Below, piece after piece: positions 56,822 to 64,000 of a DNA stretch of 64,000 nucleotides. The notes below the pieces were generated by a model, which did not search any database, was not told the DNA's origin, and worked only from the letters and a program-made list of their open reading frames with translations. The position numbers and the translations under genes were made by a program. The DNA lies in contig NZ_JACVAK010000005.1 in assembly GCF_014851805.1 (NCBI RefSeq), positions 1 to 64,000 on the forward strand. Reading direction: 5' to 3'. Origin of the DNA: Pseudoxanthomonas sp. PXM02 (GTDB lineage: Bacteria; Pseudomonadota; Gammaproteobacteria; Xanthomonadales; Xanthomonadaceae). The first letter of the stretch is position 1; each line of letters begins with the position of its first letter.

Positions 56822-57478
56822 TCAGCCACGCACCCGTTGCACGATGCCCGCCGCTTTCGCGGAGCTCTCGGTGACCTTGTCCCACTCACCGTTTTCCAGC
56901 CAGTTCTTCGGCACCATCCACGAGCCACCGATGCAGACCACGTTCGGCTGCGACAGGTAGTCGGCCGCGGTGTCCTCGGTGATGCCGCCGGTGGGGCAGA
57001 TCTTCAGTTCCGACATCGGACCGGCCAGGCCTTTCAGCATTGCCAAGCCGCCGACGGCAGTGGCGGGGAACAGCTTGCAGACGCGGAACCCGCGTGCCAT
57101 CAACGCCAGCAGTTCGGTCGGCGTGGCGGCACCCGGCACCACCGGAATGTCGGCGGCGGCCAGCGCATCGGCCAGCGCCGGCGGCGTGCCCGGGGTGACC
57201 AGGAAGTCGGCGCCCGCATCGATGGACTGCTTCATCTGCTCCGTGGTCAGCACCGTACCGGCGCCGATCACGATGTCGGGCAGTTCCTTCTTCAGCATCG
57301 CCAGCGCTTCCATCGCCACCGGCGTGCGCAGCGTCAACTCGATCGCCGGCAGACCGCCCTTCAACAGCGCCTCGGACACCTTGCGCGCCTCGTCCAGCGT
57401 GTGGACGGTAACGACCGGCAGGATGCCGGCGGCGCGGAGGAGGGATTCGGCTTTCTGCTGGCGGGCTTCGATGGTCAT
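56822..57478 (-). CDS. eda: KHG/KDPG aldolase Eda
   Basis: A 218-residue class I aldolase that splits 2-keto-3-deoxy-6-phosphogluconate into pyruvate and glyceraldehyde 3-phosphate. Schiff-base Lys135 in CKLFPAT and catalytic Glu47 in IELTLRTP are present, with phosphate-binding GGI. ATG 57478 gives the usual family start. It follows edd after a 150-bp gap filled by a repeat. Confidence 0.96.
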   Translation of the reverse strand: MTIEARQQKAESLLRAAGILPVVTVHTLDEARKVSEALLKGGLPAIELTLRTPVAMEALAMLKKELPDIVIGAGTVLTTEQMKQSIDAGADFLVTPGTPPALADALAAADIPVVPGAATPTELLALMARGFRVCKLFPATAVGGLAMLKGLAGPMSELKICPTGGITEDTAADYLSQPNVVCIGGSWMVPKNWLENGEWDKVTESSAKAAGIVQRVRG

Positions 57479-57502
57479 GGTGTATCGGTCTGTTGGAGTG
57501 AG

Positions 57503-57623
57503 CCCCTCTCCCATCGGGAGAGGGGTTGGGGAGAGGGGCGACGAAGGTCAGGATAGTTCAACCTCACCCTGACGCTCGCCCCTCATCCGCCCTTCGGGCA
57601 CCTTCTCCCGAGGGGAGAAGGGA
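57503..57623. repeat. Intergenic palindromic repeat between edd and eda
   Basis: Left stem CCCCTCTCCC-ATC-GGGAGAGGGG (57504-57525, allowing the loop) with an echo GGGGAGAGGGG, and right stem CCTTCTCCC-GA-GGGGAGAAGG (57601-57622), joined by a CCCTCATCCGCCCTTCGGGC segment. This layout matches dispersed intergenic repeats common in many high-GC proteobacteria. Confidence 0.65.
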
Positions 57624-57628
57624 AAAGC

Positions 57629-59539
57629 TCAGGCATCCTTCGCCTCATGCGGTGCTTCCGCTGCATGCGCTGCATCGCCGAGTTCGTATTCCGCATCGTA
57701 TTCCCACGTGCCATCGTGGTACGGCAGGCCGCAGGAAATCGACATCGCGCCACGGTCTGCGGGCGTGACCACGTCGCGACTCACCGCGAACAGGTTGCGG
57801 CCCAGATCAAGCGCGGCCGGCGACGTATTCGGTGCGATCTCGCGCGCCGCCCATTCCTGCGCATCGACCAGCGCTTCCAGCGTGCCGGCTTCGGCGTCCA
57901 GGCGAATGATGTCGCCTTCACGCAGTTTCGCCAGCGGACCGCCGCGTGCGGCCTCCGGGGTCAGGTGGATGGCGGCGGGAATCTTGCCCGACGCGCCGGA
58001 CAGGCGGCCGTCGGTCACCAGCGCCACGCGGCGGCCCTGGTTCTGCAGCAGGCCGAGCAGCGGAGCGAGCGAGTGCAGTTCCGGCATGCCGTTGGAACGG
58101 GGGCCCTGGTAGCGCACCACCGCAACGAAGTCCTGCGGCAGCGCGCCGGCGGCATGCAGCTTGTTGAGTGCGCGCGGATCGTCGACCACCACCGCGGGCG
58201 CCTCGATGTAGCGGTACTCCGGCTTCACCGCCGAGGTCTTGATCAGCGAGCGGCCGAGGTTGCCGCGCAACAGGCGCAGGCCACCCTGGCTTTCGAACGC
58301 ACGCGATACAGGACGTGCGACCTCTTCGTCCGCACTCTCGGCGATGCCGGGCGCGTAGGCGAGCTTGCCGTCCTGCAGGCGCGGCTCATCGCAGAACGCA
58401 CGCAGGCCGCCGGGCACGATGGTGGTGATGTCGTGCATCAGGCCGGCGTCGAGCAGTTCGCGGAACACGAACTGCGTGCCGCCCGCCGCAGCGAAGCGGT
58501 TCACGTCGGCTTCGCCGTTCGGGTACACGCGCGCCAGCAGCGGCACGGTCTGCGACAGCAGGTCCATGTCGTCCCACGTCAGCACGATGCCGGCCGACCG
58601 CGCCACGGCGATCCAGTGGATGGTGTGGTTGGTCGAACCACCCGTCGCCATCAGCGCCGCCATCGCATTGACGATGGCACGCTCGTCGATCAGGCGACCG
58701 ATCGGACGGTAGTCGTCACCGAGGGCGGTGATGGCCAGCGCACGCTCCGCTGCCGCGCGGGTCAGCACGTCGCGCAATGGCTGGTCGGGATTGACGAACG
58801 AAGTGCCAGGCAACTGCAGGCCCATCGCTTCCAGCAATACCTGGTTGGAATTGGCGGTGCCGTAGAACGTGCAGGTGCCGGCAGCGTGGTAACTCGCGGC
58901 TTCGGCTTCCAGCAATTCCTCGCGCGTGGCTTCGCCTGCGGCGTAGCGCTCGCGGACTGCGGCCTTTTCCTTGTTCGGAATGCCGGGCGACATCGGGCCG
59001 GCCGGCACGAACACCGCGGGCAGATGGCCGAAGGCCAGTGCGCCCATCAGCAGGCCCGGCACGATCTTGTCGCACACGCCCAGGTAGAGCGCGGCGTCGA
59101 ACATGTCGTGGCTCAGCGAGATCGCCGTGGCCTGCGCGATCACGTCGCGCGAGAACAGCGACAGCTCCATGCCGGGGCGGCCCTGCGTCACGCCGTCGCA
59201 CATCGCCGGCACGCCACCGGCGACCTGCGCCGTGGCACCAAGGTCGCGTGCGACCTGGCGGATGATTTCGGGGTAGTGCTCGAACGGCTGATGCGCCGAC
59301 AGCATGTCGTTGTAGGCGTTGATGATGCCGAGGTTGGGCGTGACGTCCGCGCGCAGCCGCCCCTTGTCGGTGGGACCGCAGGCGGCAAAGGCGTGCGCGA
59401 GGTTGCCGCAGCTCAGGCGTGCGCGTTGCGGACCGTCGCGGTGGGCGGTATCGATGCCGTCGAGATAGGCGCGGCGCAACGGGGCACTGCGCTGGCGGAT
59501 GCGTTCGGTGACTTCCTGGATGCGGGGGTGCAGGCTCAT
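57629..59539 (-). CDS. edd: Phosphogluconate dehydratase Edd
   Basis: A 636-residue Fe-S enzyme of the IlvD/Edd family that converts 6-phosphogluconate to KDPG. Edd-specific motifs are AYNDMLSAHQPFEHYP, AMCDGVTQGRPGMELSLFSRD and AGTCTFYGTANSNQ (cluster Cys), and the C-terminal DGRLSGASGKIPAAIHLTPEA. Length fits Edd better than IlvD. The short His/Glu/Ala tail is ordinary. It is in one direction with glk (upstream) and eda (downstream). Confidence 0.96.
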   Translation of the reverse strand: MSLHPRIQEVTERIRQRSAPLRRAYLDGIDTAHRDGPQRARLSCGNLAHAFAACGPTDKGRLRADVTPNLGIINAYNDMLSAHQPFEHYPEIIRQVARDLGATAQVAGGVPAMCDGVTQGRPGMELSLFSRDVIAQATAISLSHDMFDAALYLGVCDKIVPGLLMGALAFGHLPAVFVPAGPMSPGIPNKEKAAVRERYAAGEATREELLEAEAASYHAAGTCTFYGTANSNQVLLEAMGLQLPGTSFVNPDQPLRDVLTRAAAERALAITALGDDYRPIGRLIDERAIVNAMAALMATGGSTNHTIHWIAVARSAGIVLTWDDMDLLSQTVPLLARVYPNGEADVNRFAAAGGTQFVFRELLDAGLMHDITTIVPGGLRAFCDEPRLQDGKLAYAPGIAESADEEVARPVSRAFESQGGLRLLRGNLGRSLIKTSAVKPEYRYIEAPAVVVDDPRALNKLHAAGALPQDFVAVVRYQGPRSNGMPELHSLAPLLGLLQNQGRRVALVTDGRLSGASGKIPAAIHLTPEAARGGPLAKLREGDIIRLDAEAGTLEALVDAQEWAAREIAPNTSPAALDLGRNLFAVSRDVVTPADRGAMSISCGLPYHDGTWEYDAEYELGDAAHAAEAPHEAKDA

Positions 59540-59772
59540 GGGCGTAGGGCTAGGCTGCAGACGCTGTCATTCTGCATGGCGTGGCGATGAGGAGCCGTGA
59601 TGCGCAGCCTTCCTGCAACTCCAGCGCGTGGAGGGGAAGGGCGATGAACGACGGCGACGGCATGATGCTTTCTACCGCCTTTATCGCAGGCGCGAAAGCG
59701 ACCAAAGTCAGACCAGTCCACAGGTTGCGGCGCTGCCGGTGCTGCATTGCAGCGCGCATATGCGCAAAACGC
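59540..59772. other. 233-bp gap between glk and edd
   Basis: No gene firmly supported. A 70-90 codon reverse frame (59550-59828) has one hydrophobic stretch (NLWTGLTLVAFAPA) but overlaps the glk end and lacks a start signal. Probably holds the edd promoter. Confidence 0.4.
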
Positions 59773-60780
59773 TCAGGCGTGAGCGGCGCTTTTCGGTCCG
59801 AACAGTTCCACCGCATAAGCCGCGGCACCGAGCAGGCCGGGGCGCGGATGCACGTTCGCCAGCGTCGGCACGCGACCCATTGCGGGCGAGAAACGGCCCT
59901 TGTGTTCGAAGCGCTGGCGGAAGCCGGAATGCTGCAGCGACGTCAGCAGTTTCGGTACCAGACCACCGGTGAGGAACACGCCGTCCCAGGCGCCGGTGGT
60001 GAGCACCAGATCGCCGGCAATCGCGCCGAACACCGCGCAGAACACATCCAGCGTACGCACGCAGCGCGGATCGCCGGCCGCGGCGCGCGCGGTGACGTCC
60101 TTCGGTTCCAGCGGACCGCCCGGATCTTCGCCAGCGATCTCGCTGAGCGCGCGATACAGATTCACCAGGCCGGGGCCGCAGATCAGGCGCTCGTTCGACA
60201 CGCGACCGAACTGCGCCGACAGGATTTCGAGAATGCGGATTTCTTCCGGCGTACCGGGCGGGAAACTGACGTGGCCGCCTTCCGTTTCGAGCGGATACGC
60301 GCGTCCATCGCGGATCACCAGTGCGGCCACGCCCAGGCCCGTGCCGGGGCCGATGACGGCATACGTGCGCGGCACCGACAGCGGTGCCGGCGTCCAGCGC
60401 GCGCCACCGATCGCGACCACGTCTTTCGGCGTCAGCAGCGATACCGCCATCGCCTGCGCGGCGAAGTCGTTGACCAGCTTCAGACCCTGGAATCCCAGCG
60501 CCTGCCGCGTGCGGTTCACCGAAATGACCCACGGATGATTGGTGATGCGGGCTTCGTCGCCATCGACGCGGCCGGCGACGGCGAACACGCCGTTCTGCGC
60601 AGTCGCGCCGGTTTCTTCCAGATAGTGCTGCGCGGCATCGGCGAGCGACGGGAAATCGGCGACAACGAACTCACGCACGCTGTCGTCCAGCAGCGGCACG
60701 GAGGCGGAGGTATCAGCCAGCGCGAAGCGCGCATTGGTACCGCCGATGTCGGCGAGGAGGACGCGATCGGCGCTGCTCAT
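59773..60780 (-). CDS. glk: Glucokinase Glk
   Basis: A 335-residue ROK-unrelated (E. coli Glk type) glucokinase: phosphate motif LLADIGGTNARFALAD at the start, VNDFAAQAMAV with catalytic Asp, GPGTGLGVA, and ETEGGHVSFPP. It phosphorylates free glucose, here probably that released by the beta-glucosidase. ATG 60780 gives the family start; the longer open frame upstream is not conserved. It begins a glk-edd-eda set and is divergent from the ATPase gene. Confidence 0.95.
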   Translation of the reverse strand: MSSADRVLLADIGGTNARFALADTSASVPLLDDSVREFVVADFPSLADAAQHYLEETGATAQNGVFAVAGRVDGDEARITNHPWVISVNRTRQALGFQGLKLVNDFAAQAMAVSLLTPKDVVAIGGARWTPAPLSVPRTYAVIGPGTGLGVAALVIRDGRAYPLETEGGHVSFPPGTPEEIRILEILSAQFGRVSNERLICGPGLVNLYRALSEIAGEDPGGPLEPKDVTARAAAGDPRCVRTLDVFCAVFGAIAGDLVLTTGAWDGVFLTGGLVPKLLTSLQHSGFRQRFEHKGRFSPAMGRVPTLANVHPRPGLLGAAAYAVELFGPKSAAHA

Positions 60781-61211
60781 GCGGCAAACATCCTGTTCGA
60801 TGCGGGGTGACTTCCAAAACGGGTCCGCTGCATTCGCCTGGTCGATCCTGTGCTGCCGTGAAAGGGCCACGTCGCGTGGGCGGCGCATGATAGCGCGCAC
60901 CTGCGCTGTCGGCGCGCAAGCCCGCGCAGGTGTGCGCCATCCGTATACGTATGCGCCATTCCGGAATAGGTGGCCATGCGACGACACGCGCGGAAAGATG
61001 GGCAGGACAGAGAGGACATGCAGGTGGCGGACGTTCCGAAGGGCATCGGCACGCAGTCCGCTTGCGTCGTGAAAACGGTTACATGGCAGAATAGCGCAAC
61101 TTCCCCGACCACGGAACGGGAAGCCGCGTGCATCGCCCACCCGGGCATGCCTGCACCCGGGAGGGCCGGGACGCAGCGAACAATCACGGGCGCCGCCCGA
61201 CCGGAGCAATG
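60781..61211. promoter_or_regulatory. 431-bp divergent regulatory region, glk / ABC ATPase
   Basis: Noncoding. It contains the LacI-type operator at 61070-61083, a palindrome ATACGTAT (60945-60952) and a near-direct repeat TGCGCCATCCG / TGCGCCATTCCG (60932-60942 and 60952-60963). The operator is 129 bp before the ATPase start and about 290 bp before glk. Confidence 0.6.
61070..61083. promoter_or_regulatory. LacI-type operator upstream of the ABC ATPase gene
   Basis: TGAAAACGGTTACA, within a 16-mer (CGTGAAAACGGTTACA) identical to the one before the lacI-family gene at 43553-43568. CAGAAT (61087-61092) just downstream could be the -10. Confidence 0.72.
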
Positions 61212-62294
61212 ATGGCCAGCGTCAAACTCGACCGCGTGCGCAAGGTGTACGACAACGGCCAGGTGGCCGTGCACGGGGCCAGTTTCGAGATCGCCGACGG
61301 CGAGCTCATGGTGCTGGTCGGTCCGTCCGGCTGCGGCAAGTCGACGCTGCTGCGCATGATCGCCGGGCTGGAAGAGATCACCGACGGCAACCTGCTGATC
61401 GGTGATCGCCGCGTCAACGACGTGGCGCCGAAGGATCGCGACATCGCGATGGTGTTCCAGAGCTATGCGCTGTATCCGCACATGACGGTGGCCGAGAACC
61501 TGGCCTTCGGCCTGAAGCTGCGCGGCGTGGCGCGCGCGGAGATCGACCGGCGCGTCAACGCCGCCGCCGAGACGCTGGGCATGACGCACATGCTGGGCAA
61601 GCTGCCGCGTGAGATGTCCGGTGGACAACGCCAGCGCGTGGCGCTGGGCCGTGCACTGGTACGCGAGCCGTCGGTGTTCCTGCTCGACGAACCGCTGTCC
61701 AACCTCGACGCCAAGCTGCGCCATTCCGTGCGCACCGAGATCGGCCGCCTACATCGCCAGCTCGGCGCCACCATGATCTACGTGACCCACGACCAGGTCG
61801 AAGCGATGACGCTCGGCCAGCGCATCGTGGTGCTCAAGGATGGCGAGATCCAGCAGATCGACACGCCGATGGCGCTGTACGAGAAGCCCGCCAACCTGTT
61901 CGTCGCCGGCTTCCTCGGCAGTCCGGCGATGAACGTGCTGCACGGCACGCTGCGGCAGGCAGAGGGGCTGCAGCTTGCCCTGGATGGCGGTGGCGAGATC
62001 CCGCTGGGCAATGCGGCCGTGGCCGACGTCTGCATTGGACGGCGCATCGCGCTCGGCATCCGCCCGGAGCACCTGCAACCTGCCGGCATCGGCAAACCCG
62101 CGTTCGAGGCGCACGTCGACCTGATCGAGCCGGTCGGCAACGAGGTCTTCGTCAATCTGCGCTTCGTCGGTCAGCCGCTGGTGGCGCGCATGCCGCCGCA
62201 GGTACTGCCTGAGCCGGGGCAGGGCTTGCGCATCACCGTCGAGAACGCCGCGCTGCACTGCTTCGATCCGGACAGTGGCCTGCGCCTGGGCTGA
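61212..62294 (+). CDS. ABC sugar transporter ATPase (MsmX/UgpC/MalK type)
   Basis: A 360-residue ATPase. Walker A GPSGCGKST (37-45), signature MSGGQRQRVALGRAL near 134, Walker B LLDEPLSNLD near 155 and switch His in YVTHDQVEAM. The C-terminal OB-fold regulatory domain (GIRPEHL; LIEPVGNEVFVNLRF) is that of MalK/UgpC/MsmX proteins, which may serve several importers. ATG 61212 is preferred to ATG 61209 since GGAG (61203-61206) is 5 rather than 2 bases away. No permease lies beside it; the orphan importer at 49528-52507 lacks an ATPase and shares its operator. Confidence 0.92.
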   Translation: MASVKLDRVRKVYDNGQVAVHGASFEIADGELMVLVGPSGCGKSTLLRMIAGLEEITDGNLLIGDRRVNDVAPKDRDIAMVFQSYALYPHMTVAENLAFGLKLRGVARAEIDRRVNAAAETLGMTHMLGKLPREMSGGQRQRVALGRALVREPSVFLLDEPLSNLDAKLRHSVRTEIGRLHRQLGATMIYVTHDQVEAMTLGQRIVVLKDGEIQQIDTPMALYEKPANLFVAGFLGSPAMNVLHGTLRQAEGLQLALDGGGEIPLGNAAVADVCIGRRIALGIRPEHLQPAGIGKPAFEAHVDLIEPVGNEVFVNLRFVGQPLVARMPPQVLPEPGQGLRITVENAALHCFDPDSGLRLG

Positions 62295-62318
62295 GGTCGT
62301 TCAGCGCTGCAAAGGAAA

Positions 62319-62345
62319 AAGGGAGGCCGAAGCCTCCCTTTTTTG
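62319..62345. terminator. Rho-independent terminator between the ATPase gene and tyrB
   Basis: AAGGGAGGC-CGAA-GCCTCCCTT with a T-run to the right and an A-run to the left, so it can serve both convergent genes. Confidence 0.92.
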
Positions 62346-62364
62346 TGCCGGATGACCGGGCAGG

Positions 62365-63567
62365 TCAGCCGCGACTGACGGTGCGCACCGCTTCCGCCAC
62401 GTAGGCCAGGTTCTGCTGGTTCAGCGCGGCCACGCAGATGCGGCCGGTGCCGACCGCGTAGATGCCGAACTCGTCGCGCAGCCGGTCCACCTGTGCCTTG
62501 CTCAGGCCGGAGTACGAGAACATGCCGGCCTGCTGCTGGATGAAGGTGAACTCCGGCGCGCCGAGGGCGGCCAGCTTGTCGACCAGACCGGCACGCAGCG
62601 CATGGATGCGCTCACGCATGCCGCCCAGTTCGCTTTCCCACAGCGTGCGCAGTTCGCTGCTGGCCAGCACACCGGCGACCAGTGCGGCGCCGTGCGTCGA
62701 CGGGCTGGAGTAGATGGTGCGGATGATGCGCTTGATCTGCGACTGCACCGCCTTGGTGTCCGCGGCATTCGGGCCGACCACCGACAGCGCGCCGACGCGC
62801 TCGCCGTACAGCGAGAACGACTTGGAGTACGAGTTGGCGACGATGAAGCTGTCGATCCCGGCCTCGGCGACGATGCGGACCGCGGCGCCGTCTTCAGTGA
62901 TGCCCTTGTCGAAGCCCTGGTAGGCCATGTCGATGAAGGGGAACAGGCCGCGGTCCTTCAGCAGCGCCGCGACCTGCTTCCACTGCTCGATCGTCAGGTC
63001 GGCGCCGGTGGGGTTGTGGCAGCAGGCGTGCAGCAGCACCACGGTGCCGGGCTTCAGCTGGCCCAAGTCGGCCAGCATGCCGGAGAAGTCCAGGCCATGC
63101 GTGGCGGCGTCGAAATAGGTGTAGTCGACGATGTCGAAGCCGGCCGCGCCGAACACGGCACGGTGGTTCTCCCAGCTCGGGTTGCTGATCGCGATGGTGG
63201 CGTGCGGCAGCAGCTTCTTCAGCAGGTCGGCGCCGACGCGCAGCGCACCGCTGCCACCAACGGTCTGGGTGGTGGCGACGCGACCGGCGGCGACCAGCTC
63301 CGAGTCCTTGCCGAACACCAGTTCGCGGGTGGCGGCGTCGTACGCGGCCAGGCCGTCGATCGGCAGGTAGCCGCGCGGTTTGCCTTCGGCGGCCAGCGCC
63401 TGTTCCACCTGGCGGACGCAGTCGAGCAGGGGAATGCGACCCTGCTCGTCGTAATAGATGCCGACGCCCAGGTTGACCTTCTGGGTGCGTGAGTCAGCGT
63501 TGTAGGCCTCGGTCAGCCCCAGGATGGGGTCGCCGGGCACCAGTTCGACGGATGCAAAAAGAGACAC
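62365..63567 (-). CDS. tyrB: Aromatic/aspartate aminotransferase TyrB
   Basis: A 400-residue PLP enzyme of class I. Schiff-base Lys249 is in NSYSKSFSLYGERVG; HACCHNPTGAD and the C-terminal Arg in the MFSYSGLS region are present. Subgroup Ia with AspC/TyrB: GVGIYYDEQGRIPLL and PRGYLPIDG. It transaminates Tyr/Phe and probably Asp with 2-oxoglutarate. ATG 63567 opens with the family start SLFASVELVPGDPILGL. Divergent from smc. Confidence 0.93.
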   Translation of the reverse strand: MSLFASVELVPGDPILGLTEAYNADSRTQKVNLGVGIYYDEQGRIPLLDCVRQVEQALAAEGKPRGYLPIDGLAAYDAATRELVFGKDSELVAAGRVATTQTVGGSGALRVGADLLKKLLPHATIAISNPSWENHRAVFGAAGFDIVDYTYFDAATHGLDFSGMLADLGQLKPGTVVLLHACCHNPTGADLTIEQWKQVAALLKDRGLFPFIDMAYQGFDKGITEDGAAVRIVAEAGIDSFIVANSYSKSFSLYGERVGALSVVGPNAADTKAVQSQIKRIIRTIYSSPSTHGAALVAGVLASSELRTLWESELGGMRERIHALRAGLVDKLAALGAPEFTFIQQQAGMFSYSGLSKAQVDRLRDEFGIYAVGTGRICVAALNQQNLAYVAEAVRTVSRG

Positions 63568-63641
63568 GGAGTGGGGACCGTTGATGTGTGAGGGAGGGGG
63601 GGGGTGAAGCCGCCCGCGATGCTAACAGGCGCGGGCCTTTC

Positions 63642-63670
63642 CCGTACGCCGGAGGCGCAGGGGCGTACGG
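63642..63670. repeat. Inverted repeat between tyrB and smc
   Basis: CCGTACGCC and GGCGTACGG, exact 9-bp arms with an 11-base loop, 75 bp upstream of tyrB and 176 bp upstream of smc. It is either an operator or an RNA hairpin; nothing decides. Confidence 0.45.
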
Positions 63671-63845
63671 CGCCCGCAGGCCCGGGCATCGTCTGTCACA
63701 GGCGGCTATACTCATCCGTTGGCGTGCCAGACGGCAGGCCTGATTGCCACGGAATCAATCACTTGGCAGTCGAAGCTGATCCCACTTCACACTTGCGGCA
63801 GCGCGTCGGACCGGTCCGGTCGCGGTGCCCGGAAGACACCGTCGC

Positions 63846-64000
63846 ATGCGCCTTTCCACCATCAAGCTGTCCGGCTTCAAGTCGTTCGTCGATCCCACCG
63901 TGCTGCACCTGCCGACCAACATGACCGGCGTGGTCGGCCCGAACGGCTGCGGCAAGTCGAACATCATCGACGCCGTGCGCTGGGTGATGGGCGAAAGTTC
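63846..64000 (+). CDS. smc: Chromosome segregation protein SMC (5' end only)
   Basis: The first 51 codons are visible. They begin [18 protein letters not shown] and contain the Walker A motif GPNGCGKSN, the SMC N-terminal ATPase start. The gene runs off the window. A TATACT element at 63707-63712 could be its -10. Its partners scpA and scpB are at 38355-40150. Confidence 0.93.
   Translation, partial: MRLSTIKLSGFKSFVDPTVLHLPTNMTGVVGPNGCGKSNIIDAVRWVMGES

Noticed and set aside
59550..59828. Reverse reading frame of up to 92 codons between glk and edd
   Set aside because: Contains one hydrophobic stretch but no start signal, overlaps glk and ends in non-conserved-looking sequence; could be a decayed small membrane gene but not supported.

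Overview
The window reads as a chromosomal stretch of a high-GC gammaproteobacterium of the Xanthomonadaceae/Lysobacteraceae, most like Pseudoxanthomonas, Stenotrophomonas or Xanthomonas. The evidence is the gene order comEC-exbB-exbD-msbA-lpxK-kdsB, the uvrC-pgsA-tRNA block, GyrA with Gln at position 83, a glk-edd-eda Entner-Doudoroff cluster and a carbohydrate locus built around a TonB-dependent receptor. Species was not determined.

Layout. (1) 1-2195: end of a chromosomal integron. An apparently intact integrase (IntI) reads rightwards; an attI-like region and at least three cassettes (RraB-like, SseB-like, and a truncated lipoprotein at the edge) read leftwards, separated by two near-identical 59-bp attC sites. 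(2) 2197-13644: housekeeping run of comEC, exbBD, lipid A/Kdo genes (msbA, lpxK, kdsB), a low-Mr phosphatase, a thioredoxin-fold/NHL protein, uvrC and pgsA, mostly translationally coupled. (3) 13635-16340: five tRNA genes (Gly, Cys, Gly, Leu, Val), a 48-residue membrane protein and a GltB-like FMN protein, with a perfect FNR/ANR-type box between the last two. (4) 16631-36480: gyrA, the yfhM-pbpC pair with an extra membrane protein between them, a peroxiredoxin, cbpA, an M3 oligopeptidase, an amidohydrolase, a glutathione peroxidase, fpr and several unknowns. (5) 36694-41081: scpA-scpB-rluB, then yciI-bolA.

(6) 41122-55694 is the most interesting region. It holds a GH3 beta-glucosidase, a LacI-family regulator, a TonB-dependent receptor, a GH144-type (glycoamylase-like, beta-1,2-glucanase family) lipoprotein, an ABC sugar importer (binding lipoprotein and two permeases, no ATPase) and a 1049-residue secreted protein with a discoidin domain and an (alpha/alpha)6-like barrel. 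Near-palindromic LacI-type operators (core AAAACG(T/G)TT or TAATCGATTA) precede bglX, lacI, the receptor and the GH144 gene. The same 16-mer found before lacI reappears 17.5 kb away before an MsmX/UgpC-type ATPase (61212), which would supply the missing ATPase. glk, edd and eda lie between. I infer one regulon: outer-membrane capture of a glucan (best guess beta-1,2-glucan or sophoro-oligosaccharides), extracytoplasmic cleavage, ABC import, hydrolysis to glucose and Entner-Doudoroff catabolism.

(7) 62365-64000: an aromatic/aspartate aminotransferase (tyrB) divergent from the start of smc, which runs off the window.
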